Shown: positions 46,312 to 55,015, counted from the stretch's first letter. The stretch is DNA of 64,000 bases from Actinopolymorpha rutila (GCF_013407855.1 NZ_JACBZH010000001.1:4588001-4652000), one strand, 5' to 3'. Notes: generated from the sequence alone by a model not told the origin. Numbers and translations: made by a program.

Positions 46312-47321
46312 CGAGACTCTCCGGAGGACGGGATGGCGGACGAGGAAGGCGAGGAAACGGGGGTGGCGGGCTCCCCACGGTGGGCGTCGGCAACGTCCTG
46401 CGCGGTCACCTGGCCGAGCTGGGCGACGTACTCCTCCGAACCGCCGGTCGCCTCCAGGAAGGCCTCCTCCAGCGTGGCGGTCCGGGTGGTGAGCTCGTGC
46501 AGGACCACGCCGGCGGAGAACGCGAGCTCGCCCACCTTGGCCTGGTCCAGGCCGTTGACCACCAGGCTGCCGTCGCCCTGGGGCTCGGTCCACACCTGCT
46601 GCGCGCGCAGCGCCTCGGTCAGCCGGTCGGCCTGAGGCGTACGGACGACAACGGCGGTGTGGGAGGCCGCGCGTACGAAGTCCTGGACCTCGCCGGAGGT
46701 GATCAGCCGGCCACGGCCGATCACCACCAGCCGGTCGGCCATCAGCCCCATCTCGGCCAGCAGGTGGCTGGAGACGAACACGGTGCGCCCGGTGGAGGCG
46801 AAGGACTTCAGGAAGTTGCGCAGCCAGGTGATGCCCTGCGGGTCCAGGCCGTTGGCCGGCTCGTCGAGGATCAGCGTGTGCGGGTCGCCGAGCAGCGCGC
46901 AGGCCAGGCCGAGCCGTTGCCCCATTCCGAGCGAGAACGACTTCGGCTTGCGGCCGGCGACGTCGGTCAGCCCGACGTGGTCGAGGACGACGTCGACCCG
47001 CTGCCGCGGGATGCCGTTGGCGGCCGCCAGCATCGTCAGGTGGTTGCGGGCGGTCCGGGTCGGGTGGAACGCCTTCGCCTCCAGCACCGCGCCGACGTGC
47101 CGCATCGGGTGGGTGAGCCGGGAGTAGGGCTTGCCGTCGAAACGGGTCTGCCCGCCGCCGTGGTCCAGGCCGAGCATCAGCCGCATGGTGGTGGACTTGC
47201 CCGCACCGTTGGGGCCGAGGAAACCGGTCACCACGCCGGGTTCGACGCTGAACGACAGGTCGTCCACCGCGCGTTTCCCGCCGTAGGTCTTGGTGAGGTT
47301 CCTCGCCTCGATTCGTCCCAC
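46308..47321 (-). CDS. ABC exporter ATPase
   Basis: This 337-residue ATPase of the DrrA/CcmA-like group has Walker A GFLGPNGAGKST, signature FSLGMGQR, Walker B LILDEPANGLDP and H-loop VSSHLLAEM. A C-terminal regulatory extension of about 110 residues follows, ending in a Ser/Pro-rich tail. GTG 47321 has GGGAGG upstream, and starts further upstream are rejected. It is coupled to the permease gene by an ATGA overlap. Confidence 0.92.
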   Translation of the reverse strand: MGRIEARNLTKTYGGKRAVDDLSFSVEPGVVTGFLGPNGAGKSTTMRLMLGLDHGGGQTRFDGKPYSRLTHPMRHVGAVLEAKAFHPTRTARNHLTMLAAANGIPRQRVDVVLDHVGLTDVAGRKPKSFSLGMGQRLGLACALLGDPHTLILDEPANGLDPQGITWLRNFLKSFASTGRTVFVSSHLLAEMGLMADRLVVIGRGRLITSGEVQDFVRAASHTAVVVRTPQADRLTEALRAQQVWTEPQGDGSLVVNGLDQAKVGELAFSAGVVLHELTTRTATLEEAFLEATGGSEEYVAQLGQVTAQDVADAHRGEPATPVSSPSSSAIPSSGESR

Positions 47322-47497
47322 GGATGCCTCCCGACACCTTGGTTCGCACACACCTGGCCTGCCAGGACGTGTCCCAGCCGTCCCCAACCGTAGGCGGTGG
47401 GCAACCCCGCGGCGTGGCCCGCCGGGTGGAGTTTGCCCGGCTCTGCGTCCGCCCTGAGGAGGAGAGCGACCTCCTCAGGGCTCCTCGGAGACTCCTC

Positions 47498-47576
47498 GGG
47501 CACTCTGCGGGCACTCTGCGGGCACTCTGCGGGCACCCCTCAGGCCCCTCAGGCCCCTCAGGCCCCTCAGGCCCCT
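47498..47576. repeat. Compound tandem repeat (11-bp x3 then 9-bp x4)
   Basis: GGGCACTCTGC occurs three times exactly at 47498-47530. After five bases CCCCTCAGG occurs four times exactly at 47536-47571, with a partial fifth unit. It lies in the 572-bp divergent gap (47322-47893), where no frame looks coding. A further 8-bp repeat, TCTGAACG, occurs nearly three times at 47753-47776. Confidence 0.85.
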
Positions 47577-47893
47577 GGGCATGGCGGCGCACGGTGTCCG
47601 GCGCGTACCTTTGTCGGCATGGGCGTACCCGGGCGGCGATTTCTCCGCCCCGGCCGGCACCGCGGTGCCGTCGGGGTGGAGTGCCGGGCATGCCCGGGTG
47701 CCGCGTTCGTCAGTGTCTCCTTCTGTCTGTTTCGGTCTCCTGCGGCCGAACGACTGAACGTCTGAACGTCTGAACGCGAACCACCGGGCGCCGTCGGCGG
47801 CGTTCTCCTCGGTGGATCCCGCGGCCGGTCGGGGTGTGCGAGTCCTTTCACCCCGTTCCACCCACCGCGAACGATCTTTCGAGGAGTACTCCG

Positions 47894-49057
47894 ATGTCGA
47901 CCCTTTCGCCCGCGCAGCTGCGGGCCTGTCTCTCGATCCGCGACCTGTCCGACCCGGCACAGGGCCCGCACGCCCTCCAACTCGTGGTCGACGACCTGGC
48001 CGCCGCCCTGGGTTCGGCCTGGGACGCCGAGGTCCGTGTCGTACGGTCCTCTCCCGTCGTCTCCCTCGCCGACAACTACGACAACCTGGGCTACGCCGCC
48101 GACGCCGTGACGCGCGAGGAGCGCTACACCCGTTACGCCGACGCCGGTCACGTGCTGCGGAGCCACAGCAGCGCGATGATCCCGGGCGCGCTTCGCCAAC
48201 TCGCCGCCGACGCCGATCTCGAGGCCACGGCCACGGTCGGCGGGTCACCGGCCGACGTGCTGCTGGTCTGCCCCGGCATGTGTTACCGGCGGGACAGCAT
48301 CGACTGGCAGCACACGGGTACGCCGCACCAGCTCGACCTGTGGCGCGTACGCCGCGACCGGCCCTGCACCGACGCCGACCTCACCGAGATGGTCGGGCAG
48401 GTGGTGGAGGCGGCGCTGCCGGGCAGTCGCTGGCGTACCGAACCGAAGGTCCACCCCTACACCGAGCACGGCCGCCAGATCGACGTGTGGTGGCAGGGCC
48501 GCTGGGTGGAGATCGGCGAGTGCGGGCTGGCCGCACCCGGCGTGCTGGCCGGCGCCGGGTTGCCCGTACCCACCTGGACCGGCCTGGCGATGGGCCTCGG
48601 ACTGGACCGGCTGCTGATGCTCGGCAAGGGCGTCCCGGACATCCGGTTGCTCCGGTCGGTCGACCCCCGGGTGGCCGGCCAGATGCTGGACCGGTCGACG
48701 TACCGGCCGGTCTCCCACCAGCCGCCGGTACGCCGCGACCTGTCCGTGGTGGTGGACGCCGGCGTGGACACCTCGGCCGAACTGCTCGGCGACCGGGTAC
48801 GCACGGCCCTGGGCGCGGACGCCGACGTCGTGGAGACCGTCGAGGTGCCGGCCGAGACGTCGTACGACGAACTGCCCGAGGCCGCGCGGACCCGGCTGGG
48901 CATCGCACCGGGCCAGCGGAACGTGCTGGTCCGGCTGGTGGTGCGGGCCCTGGACCGCACGCTCACCGACGCCGACGCCAACCGGTTGCGGGACCAGGTG
49001 TACGCCGAACTGCACCAGGGCGCCGTCTCGGAGTGGGCGACCGGCGCGGGGCGGTGA
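47894..49057 (+). CDS. Single-chain PheS-like class II synthetase/ligase
   Basis: This 387-residue protein resembles phenylalanyl-tRNA synthetase alpha in one chain. Motif 2 is suggested by HVLRSHSSAMIPGALR and motif 3 by GLAMGLGLDRLLMLGKGVPDIRLLRS. The last 100 residues (PVRRDLSVVVD, then RTLTDADANRLRDQVYAEL) look like the anticodon-binding domain normally at the end of PheT, so the architecture is like mitochondrial PheRS. Normal bacteria have separate pheS/pheT genes, so this is probably an extra enzyme. I recall a PheS-related ligase family of unknown role in actinobacteria, but did not check it. ATG 47894 follows GAGGAG. Confidence 0.8.
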   Translation: MSTLSPAQLRACLSIRDLSDPAQGPHALQLVVDDLAAALGSAWDAEVRVVRSSPVVSLADNYDNLGYAADAVTREERYTRYADAGHVLRSHSSAMIPGALRQLAADADLEATATVGGSPADVLLVCPGMCYRRDSIDWQHTGTPHQLDLWRVRRDRPCTDADLTEMVGQVVEAALPGSRWRTEPKVHPYTEHGRQIDVWWQGRWVEIGECGLAAPGVLAGAGLPVPTWTGLAMGLGLDRLLMLGKGVPDIRLLRSVDPRVAGQMLDRSTYRPVSHQPPVRRDLSVVVDAGVDTSAELLGDRVRTALGADADVVETVEVPAETSYDELPEAARTRLGIAPGQRNVLVRLVVRALDRTLTDADANRLRDQVYAELHQGAVSEWATGAGR

Positions 49058-49090
49058 GGCGTCGGGCGCGGAGGCGCGGGTGACGGCTCG

Positions 49091-50377
49091 TCAGCCGTCG
49101 ATGTTGGCCGGGCCGTGGGCGCGGGCGGCGGTTTCGCCCGCGGCCACCGTCCCGGCCCACCCGCCGCCGGTGTTGTCGCCATCGGCGTTGCCGCCGCCGG
49201 CCGCGCCGCGGAGCAGCCCGGCCGCGACGAAGATGAGCGCCACGAAGGCGAGCGGGATGACCAGCGCCCACGTCAGCCCGGCCCGGTGGGCGACGGCTCC
49301 GATCGCCACCGGGCCGAGCACCGCGCCCAGGTAGCCCGCCGACACCACCGGGCCGAGGACCGACACGCGGTTCTTCGTCCCGGTGTTGCCTGCGGCGCTG
49401 AACACCACCGGCACCGCCGGCCCGATCCCGAACCCGGCGACGGCGAAGCCCACCAGCGCCACCGTCGGCCCGGGCGCGAGCAGGAAGACGGCGTACCCCA
49501 GCGCACCCAGCGCGGCGCCGGCGCGCGCCACCACCACCGGGCCGTACCTCGCGCCCACCCGGTCCGCGATCAGCCTGGACGCCGTCATCGCACCGGAGAA
49601 CACCGACAGCCCGAGCGCGGCCAGCCCGACGGAGGCACCGAGGCTCTCGTTCAGATAGACGGCGCTCCAGTCGGCGATCGCCCCCTCGCCGAGGAACGAG
49701 CCGAACCCCATCGCCGCCATCATCACCACCACGACGACGCGCACCGGTGGCCGTCGCCCGCCCGGCACCTCCACGTGGTGGCCGGTGACCGCCGCCTCCT
49801 GGTCGGGGCGCAGCAGGCGGGCGAGGAACGGCGCGCTGACCAGCGCGCACACCGCACCGGCCACGATGAAGTGCACGCGGACGTCCACGCCTTCGCGGGC
49901 CACCAGCGCCGCGATCGCCGAACCCACCATCGAGCCGAGGCTCCACAGGCCGTGGAAGCCGGACATGATCGGCCGGCCGTACAGGCGTTCGACCGCCACG
50001 GCGTGCGCGTTCATCGCGACGTCCAGCATTCCGCCGATCAGGCCGAGCACGGCCAGCGCGGCGGTCAGCGTCACCAGGTCGGTGGCGAACGCCGGACCGA
50101 CCAGCGCGACGGCCTGCACCGGAACGAGGATGCGCATCGCCAGACCGGTGCGGCCCGCCCGCTCCATCCGGCCGGTAAGCCTGGTGCCCACCAACAGGCC
50201 GACCGCGAGCCCGCCGAGCGCTATGCCGAGGGCGCCGTTGTCGAGGTCGAGAGCCTGCTTGATGGACGGGATCCGGGGTGCCCAGGTCGCGAAGACGGCC
50301 GCGTGGACGAGGAACGTCACGGCCACCGCGAGGCGGGCCCGGCGTACCTCCGGCGGCGGTGCGGGTGCGCGCGTCAC
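49091..50377 (-). CDS. MFS transporter
   Basis: This is a major facilitator protein of 428 residues with twelve predicted helices and the loop between helices 2 and 3 at GTRLTGRMERAGRTGLA. Other segments (MLDVAMNAHAVAVE, GFHGLWSLGSMVGS, FLGEGAIADWSAVYL) are typical of the FucP/YbjJ-like group. The substrate is unknown. The C-terminal 45 residues are Gly/Ala/Asn-rich and probably disordered. GTG 50377 is preceded by TAGGGT and 6 nt, so a leaderless message is likely. It converges on the PheS-like gene. Confidence 0.88.
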   Translation of the reverse strand: MTRAPAPPPEVRRARLAVAVTFLVHAAVFATWAPRIPSIKQALDLDNGALGIALGGLAVGLLVGTRLTGRMERAGRTGLAMRILVPVQAVALVGPAFATDLVTLTAALAVLGLIGGMLDVAMNAHAVAVERLYGRPIMSGFHGLWSLGSMVGSAIAALVAREGVDVRVHFIVAGAVCALVSAPFLARLLRPDQEAAVTGHHVEVPGGRRPPVRVVVVVMMAAMGFGSFLGEGAIADWSAVYLNESLGASVGLAALGLSVFSGAMTASRLIADRVGARYGPVVVARAGAALGALGYAVFLLAPGPTVALVGFAVAGFGIGPAVPVVFSAAGNTGTKNRVSVLGPVVSAGYLGAVLGPVAIGAVAHRAGLTWALVIPLAFVALIFVAAGLLRGAAGGGNADGDNTGGGWAGTVAAGETAARAHGPANIDG

Positions 50378-50383
50378 CCGTCG

Positions 50384-50389
50384 ACCCTA
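50384..50389 (-). promoter_or_regulatory. Candidate -10 box (TAGGGT) for leaderless MFS mRNA
   Basis: TAGGGT on the minus strand, then 6 nt, then GTG at 50377. A hairpin (50392-50414) sits immediately upstream. Confidence 0.5.
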
Positions 50390-50391
50390 CG

Positions 50392-50414
50392 GGGTGGGTC
50401 CCCCTCACCCACCC
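50392..50414 (-). terminator. Hairpin between the DUF1707 gene and the MFS gene
   Basis: GGGTGGGT (50392-50399) and ACCCACCC (50407-50414) form a perfect 8-bp stem with a 7-nt loop, 36 bp after the DUF1707 stop and next to the MFS promoter box. Confidence 0.5.
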
Positions 50415-50449
50415 TGTAGGCCGTACGCACGTCAGCCCGTACGTGCTCG

Positions 50450-51136
50450 CTACTTCATCAGGCGAACCGACCAGGGATAACGCCAGCGGTTACCGCACAG
50501 CGACGACATCCCCGCGATGCCCGACAGCAGCATCCAGGCCAGGATCAGCGGGACGTACATCACCGCGCCGATCCCGAACGTGATGCCGCTCAGGATCCCG
50601 GCCGCGATGCAGGCACCGAGGAAGGTGAGCTGGAAGTTGGTCGCCTCGACGGCCTGCTCACGCACGAACGCCGACCGCTGGCCCGCCGTCGCCGCGATCA
50701 CCAGCGGTCCGACGAACAGTGTGGGTACGCCCGACCAGTGGGCGAGCAGCGCCAGGGAGCGGTCCGTCCCGCTCGGCACGGCACCCGGGCGACCGGTCGG
50801 CACGCGCGGGGCAGTGCTCCAGGTGCCCGAGGCGCCCGAGGCGCCCGAGGCGCTCGGTGCACCGGTGTCCGGCAACGGGAGCCCGCGCAGCGCATGGGCG
50901 AGTTCGGCGCGGTCGACAGCGGCCAGTGCGCCGCCCACCCGCAGGTCGAGTTCGGTGTGGTCGATCCGGCCCTCGGCGTAGGCCGTCTGCAGCATCTCCA
51001 CGGCCCGCTCGCGTTCGGCGTCCCCGATCCGCAGCGATCCCGCCGGCGACGTGTGCTGCGGGGAGGTGTGCTGCGAAGTGAAGCCAGTTCCAGCGTTCAT
51101 GGGGTCGATGATTGCCGTCCGCGCGACGTCGGCCAT
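50450..51136 (-). CDS. DUF1707 domain membrane protein with DUF4870-like C-terminal region
   Basis: This 228-residue protein begins with a flexible stretch, then the actinobacterial DUF1707 motif (SLRIGDAERERAVEMLQTAYAEGRIDHTELDLRV), a Ser/Gly/Ala linker encoded by short repeats, and three hydrophobic segments of DUF4870 type (LALLAHWSGVPTLF, AVEATNFQLTFLG). The role is unknown; DUF1707 is thought to be a small helical interaction domain. ATG 51136 or ATG 51100 may be the true start; neither has a clear ribosome binding site. Confidence 0.85.
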   Translation of the reverse strand: MADVARTAIIDPMNAGTGFTSQHTSPQHTSPAGSLRIGDAERERAVEMLQTAYAEGRIDHTELDLRVGGALAAVDRAELAHALRGLPLPDTGAPSASGASGASGTWSTAPRVPTGRPGAVPSGTDRSLALLAHWSGVPTLFVGPLVIAATAGQRSAFVREQAVEATNFQLTFLGACIAAGILSGITFGIGAVMYVPLILAWMLLSGIAGMSSLCGNRWRYPWSVRLMK

Positions 51137-51222
51137 CGGGGTAAGTCCCTGATCGCTCCCCCAACCGACCCTGGCGTACGCCGACCCGCCCCGGCGACCC
51201 GGGTTTGCCCTGGCCGGCCCGG

Positions 51223-52302
51223 CTACTCGGGTGGGCGCGAGGGCGGTGCCGACGTGACCGCGCCGTCGTGGCCGAGCGCGATCCGCACCAGGTTGCGCAG
51301 GGACTCCGTGCCGGGCGCGAGGTAGCCGCTGTGGCCGCGGGCACCCTTGGTGGCGAAGATCCTGGCGCCGAACGCGGGGTCCATCGGGCTCGGTCCGTGG
51401 CCGTAGTCGCCGACGCGTACGAACGGGACGTACCTGATCGGGTCACCGGCGGCGAGTCCCGCCCAGACCCGGGCGGTGTGCGACAGGCCGGAGGCGGTGC
51501 GGTGCCGCACCCCAGGGCTGCCGAACACGGCGATGTCGTCCACCTGTTTGGGCAGGTCGCTGAGGCCGCAGACCACCGAGCCGTAGCTGTGGCAGAACAG
51601 CCCGACCGGGGCCGAGGTGTACGCCGACAGGCCGGCGAGGAACCGCTGCAGCCGGGCCGCGCCCACCCGGGCCAGGCTGCCCTGCATCGCGGCGGCGCCG
51701 GCGTCGACCGGCGTGGCGTAGCCGGCCCAGGCGATCACCGCCAGCCGGGTGCCCGGCTGCTGGCGTTCGGCCTCCGCGCGCATGGCCCGGGCGCCGGCAG
51801 CGATTCCGCCGGGCTCGTCCAGGTGGTACAGGTCCGCGCCCGCGCCGGGCACCAGCACTGCCACCCGGTCCGCGGTCGCCAGGTCACCGAACACCTCGAC
51901 GGCCAGGCCGCGTTCGCGGGGGTCGAGCGCGAGGATCTGCCGGTCGCGCAGGTCCAGCACGCCGCGCCAGACACCGGACCTGGCCACCTCGTGCCGGTTC
52001 GCGGCGTATCGCAGGGCAGGGGGTACGCCGTCCAGGTTGCCGACCACCGCGGGGTAGCGCGTGGCCAGGCCCTTCTGCTCGGCGGCGGGTAACCCGGCGA
52101 AATACGCCGCCACCGAGGCCGGCGACGCGCCGCTGAGACTGGGCAGTGGGCGCCCGTCGAAGGAGGCCCGCTGCCAGGCCGCCGTGCCCGGGAGATCGGG
52201 TCGGGTGTTGGTCGCGCCGGCCGGGGTGATGGCGGGTCCGGCGCCGGTGAGCGCCGTCAGCGCGGCCAGGGTCGCGAGCACGATCCGCCGGGATCGAACC
52301 AT
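51223..52302 (-). CDS. Secreted alpha/beta hydrolase, DUF1023 (paralogue 2)
   Basis: This 359-residue protein has a Sec-type signal (VRSRRIVLATLAALTALTGAGPA). The mature part begins with a helical segment (SPASVAAYFAGLPAAEQKGL) seen in DUF1023 proteins. The hydrolase core follows with VAVLVPGAGADLYHL, the nucleophile elbow LFCHSYGSVVCG and AVFGSPGVRHRTASGL. It is related to the shorter protein at 29115-30005. ATG 52302 has GGAAGG about 12 nt upstream. It lies 86 bp upstream of the DUF1707 gene on the same strand. Confidence 0.85.
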   Translation of the reverse strand: MVRSRRIVLATLAALTALTGAGPAITPAGATNTRPDLPGTAAWQRASFDGRPLPSLSGASPASVAAYFAGLPAAEQKGLATRYPAVVGNLDGVPPALRYAANRHEVARSGVWRGVLDLRDRQILALDPRERGLAVEVFGDLATADRVAVLVPGAGADLYHLDEPGGIAAGARAMRAEAERQQPGTRLAVIAWAGYATPVDAGAAAMQGSLARVGAARLQRFLAGLSAYTSAPVGLFCHSYGSVVCGLSDLPKQVDDIAVFGSPGVRHRTASGLSHTARVWAGLAAGDPIRYVPFVRVGDYGHGPSPMDPAFGARIFATKGARGHSGYLAPGTESLRNLVRIALGHDGAVTSAPPSRPPE

Positions 52303-52475
52303 CCGCTCGTCGTTCCTTCCATTCCGACGTCACCAACGTGCCAGCCGTTGAGTAAGACCGCACAGATGCGGAACGGAGCGAACGGTGGCCTACCTCGCCC
52401 CCGTCTGCCGCGTCGGCCGCGACGCCTCCCCAGAGTAGGCGAGCCGGCTGGGCGAGCCTTCCGGGGTACCACCGC

Positions 52476-52493
52476 TGGTCCCGTACGGGACCA
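52476..52493. promoter_or_regulatory. 18-bp perfect palindrome upstream of the DUF1023 gene
   Basis: TGGTCCCGTACGGGACCA reads the same on both strands. It lies in the 327-bp stretch 52303-52629, which has no credible gene. Perfect palindromes of this size are typical operators of TetR-like dimers, though none is encoded next to it. Confidence 0.5.
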
Positions 52494-52599
52494 CTCATGC
52501 CCGCCGAAGGCGCACGTCATCCCGGATGTTCCTACTGTCCGTGGTGTCCGGACCCGGCCTCGTCCCGCGGCAGTTCGTGGGTTCGCCTGTGCCGAGCCC

Positions 52600-52628
52600 G
52601 GGCTGGACCTGGGCTGGACCTGGGCTGG
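52600..52628. repeat. 11-bp tandem repeat
   Basis: GGGCTGGACCT occurs twice exactly (52600-52610, 52611-52621) and a third time in part. It abuts the end of the LuxR remnant at 52630. Confidence 0.75.
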
Positions 52629-52629
52629 G

Positions 52630-52790
52630 TCACCGGCGTTTCCGGTCGGCACCGACCGTGACCGGGCCGGTCTCGTACGCGAAGGTCACCGCCTGTGCCC
52701 GGTCACGTAGGTCCGGCTTGGTGAAGATCCGGCCGATGTGGGTCTGGGGTCGCCGGCGATCTCGTCCGCGGCGGAACCGGCCGCGGCCCG
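52630..52790 (-). pseudogene. Decayed C-terminal end of a LuxR-type response regulator
   Basis: The frame ending at the TGA at 52630 reads THIGRIFTKPDLRDRAQAVTFAYETGPV, which closely matches the last helices of a NarL/FixJ-type DNA-binding domain (usual form THVGRIFTKLGLRDRAQAV.FAYE.GLV). Just upstream, in a different frame, ADEIAGDP matches the NAEIAAEL segment. About eight codons between them, the turn and start of the recognition helix, are missing. Nothing recognisable lies further upstream, where the epimerase gene begins on the other strand. It is therefore a relic. Confidence 0.65.
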
Positions 52791-52869
52791 GGGTCGCGTC
52801 GGCCCCGCGGAACCGCGATGATGCGGAGGACGCCGGCCGGGCGTCGGCGGTGACTTCGGGGAGGTCTGC

Positions 52870-53670
52870 ATGCGGGTACTCGTCATCGGCGGTTCCGGGC
52901 TGGTGGGTGGGCTGGTTCTCCCCCGGCTCGCCGAGCGGCACGACCTCCGCGTGTTCGACCTGAAGCCGCCGCGCTCCGACGTCGACGTCGAGTACGTGGC
53001 CGGTGACCTGCGCGACGTCGCCGCGGTGACCCGGGCCGTCGAGGGTGTCGACGCGATGATCTTCATGGCGATGGGGCCGATGGCCGGATGGGGCAGCATC
53101 GACAACGCCCGCGCCCACTTCGAGGTGGCGGCGCCCGGCCTGCACGTGGCGTTGCGGGCCGCGCACGAGGCCGGGGTCACACACGCGGTCTACACCAGCA
53201 GCATGTCGGTGTACGCCGAGCCGGCGGTGGACGACCCGCGCGCCGACGACGACATCCCGCGAGACGACACGATCTCGATCAGCCCGGGCGTGCCCGGACG
53301 TGACCGCTACCCCGACGAGTCCACCCCGCCGGACGCGACCGACTTCTACGGCCTCGCCAAGCGGATGGGCGAGGAGGTCTGCCGCAACGCGGTGGAGGTG
53401 TACGGCATGAGTGTGGTGGCGCTGCGGCTGTGTCACCCCGTCGCCGACGACGACTTCCCGCGTACGGACCACCCGCGTGCCCGGCTGATCTGCACCTCCG
53501 CCCGGGACGTCGCCCGCGCCCTGCTGGCGGCGCTGGACCGGCGCGGCCACGGGTTCGAGCCGTTCGCGATCAGCGGCGACGGCGCCGAACGGCTGGTCCC
53601 GATGACCAGGGCGCGTGAGCTGCTGGGCTGGACGCCGCTGGACAGCACCGACCAGCCCGACAAGCGGTGA
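52870..53670 (+). CDS. NAD-dependent epimerase/dehydratase family protein
   Basis: This short-chain extended reductase of 266 residues has the NAD motif VLVIGGSGLVGGLV at the N terminus, TSSMSVYAEP with the catalytic Ser, and YGLAKRMGEE with the Tyr and Lys. The substrate is unknown. ATG 52870 follows GGGGAGG. The gene is divergent from the LuxR relic and converges on the LLM oxidoreductase gene 10 bp away. Confidence 0.92.
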   Translation: MRVLVIGGSGLVGGLVLPRLAERHDLRVFDLKPPRSDVDVEYVAGDLRDVAAVTRAVEGVDAMIFMAMGPMAGWGSIDNARAHFEVAAPGLHVALRAAHEAGVTHAVYTSSMSVYAEPAVDDPRADDDIPRDDTISISPGVPGRDRYPDESTPPDATDFYGLAKRMGEEVCRNAVEVYGMSVVALRLCHPVADDDFPRTDHPRARLICTSARDVARALLAALDRRGHGFEPFAISGDGAERLVPMTRARELLGWTPLDSTDQPDKR

Positions 53671-53680
53671 GGCCGCCGCC

Positions 53681-54646
53681 TCACAGCTCCCGCAGGGCCG
53701 GCAGCAGTTCCTTGGTGGCCCAGGCGACGAACTCCTCCTGGTGGTCGCCGCCGATCTGCACCAACGCCACGTGCGTGTAGCCGGCGTCGACGTACGCCTT
53801 GATCGCCTGCACGTGCGTGGCGACGTCCGGACCGCACGGGATCTGCTCGGACACGTCGTCGGGCCTGACGAACTGCGTCGCCATCTCGAACGCCGTCGGA
53901 CCCGGCAGCTCGGAGTTGACCTTCCACCCGCCGGCGAACCAGCGGAACTGCTCGTGGGCACGGCGCTTGGCGGCCTCGGCGTCGGTGTCGTAACACACCG
54001 GGATCTGGCCGATACGCGGCTTGCCGGTGCCGCCGAACTCGTCGTACATCCTGCCCAGCTCCGGCTTGGGCTCGGTGGCGATCAGCGCGTCGCCGTAGTG
54101 GGCGGCGATCCGCACCGACTGCGGCCCGGAGGCCGCGACCCCGATCTTCGGCGGCGTCGGCGGCAGGTCCCAGAGCCTGGCCGACTCCACCTTGAAGTGC
54201 TCACCGTCGTACCGGAGATAGCCGCCGTCCCACAGCTCACGGATGATCTCGATCGCCTCGGTCAGCATCTCGTGGCGTACGTCGACCGGTGGCCAGCCGC
54301 CGCCCACGACGTGCTCGTTGAGGTTCTCCCCCGCGCCGAGGCCGAGGGTGAACCGCCCCTCGCTGAGCAGCGCGACCGTTGCGGCCTTCTGCGCGACGAC
54401 CGCCGGGTGGTAGCGCCTGATCGGGCAGGTGACGTACGTCATCAGCGGGATCCGCGAGGTGGCCTGGGCGACCGCGCCCAGCACCGACCAGGCGTACGGA
54501 GAGTGGCCCTGCGCGTCCAGCCAGGGGAAGTAGTGGTCGCTCATCACCGCGAAGTCGAAGCCGGCCTCCTCGGCCAGGCACGCGTCGCGTACGAGCTGGG
54601 CCGGGCCGGCCTGCTCGCACATCATCGTGTAGCCGAACTCCACCAT
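53681..54646 (-). CDS. F420-dependent LLM-class oxidoreductase (F420 glucose-6-phosphate dehydrogenase-related)
   Basis: This 321-residue luciferase-like monooxygenase family protein has MVEFGYTMMCEQAGPAQLV at the start, SDHYFPWLDAQGHSPYAWSVLGAVAQAT, TYVTCPIRRYHPAVVAQKAAT and LGLGAGENLNEHVVGGGWPP. These match the F420-G6PDH-related group. Such proteins use coenzyme F420; the substrate is unknown. ATG 54646 follows GAGGGAG; the longer frame to 54784 is not supported. It is divergent from the small gene at 54848 across 201 bp. Confidence 0.92.
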   Translation of the reverse strand: MVEFGYTMMCEQAGPAQLVRDACLAEEAGFDFAVMSDHYFPWLDAQGHSPYAWSVLGAVAQATSRIPLMTYVTCPIRRYHPAVVAQKAATVALLSEGRFTLGLGAGENLNEHVVGGGWPPVDVRHEMLTEAIEIIRELWDGGYLRYDGEHFKVESARLWDLPPTPPKIGVAASGPQSVRIAAHYGDALIATEPKPELGRMYDEFGGTGKPRIGQIPVCYDTDAEAAKRRAHEQFRWFAGGWKVNSELPGPTAFEMATQFVRPDDVSEQIPCGPDVATHVQAIKAYVDAGYTHVALVQIGGDHQEEFVAWATKELLPALREL

Positions 54647-54847
54647 GGTCACTCCCTCGTCGGTTCGGGCCGGGGTCACCGGGTCCTCGCGCCTGTGGGA
54701 TGTACTTCCCGGGACACGTCGCCGAACACGTGGCCGCCGGTCGCTCCGTGCCGCACAGTGACGCCGGACATCTGTCCCGCACACGTACGGCCCGATCCGT
54801 CACCGCGCTCCTGCGAACTGCCGGGACTGCTGGTAGGAAGGGTGACG

Positions 54848-54985
54848 ATGAAGGTAATACCGGTACGACCAGAACCGCCGCCAACCCGCGGCTCGCAGCC
54901 CAGCCGCGCAGGCCGGGCGCACCAGGAGGTAGGTGCGCGCCGATACCTGTGGGCCGACAGTGGGACCTCCCACGCGTACGGCTAA
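54848..54985 (+). CDS. Small protein of 45 residues, or part of a structured RNA
   Basis: ATG 54848 has AGGAAGG 6 nt upstream and opens a 45-codon frame: it begins MKVIPVRPEPPPTRG and ends GARRYLWADSGTSHAYG. The C-terminal part, with Tyr, Trp, Asp and His, looks like protein rather than noise. Codons such as GTA, ATA and CGA are unusual for this GC-rich genome. The stop is 30 bp before an intrinsic terminator, which supports a short transcription unit. The same stretch also folds into hairpins (54887-54908 and 54917-54938, the latter with AGGAGGTA in its loop; 54960-54973), so a structured RNA is the alternative. I do not recognise the product. Confidence 0.5.
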   Translation: MKVIPVRPEPPPTRGSQPSRAGRAHQEVGARRYLWADSGTSHAYG

Positions 54986-55015
54986 CCGACCCGACGAGAA
55001 CGAGCCAGTTGCTTC

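Noticed and set aside
47498..47576. CRISPR-like array
   Set aside because: The units are 9-11 bp with no spacers and there are no cas genes; it is a simple tandem repeat.
47324..47773. Small plus-strand frames covering the compound repeat
   Set aside because: Repeat translation (Ala/Pro/Gln, Gly/Thr) explains the open frame; there is no convincing ribosome binding site or conserved-looking sequence.
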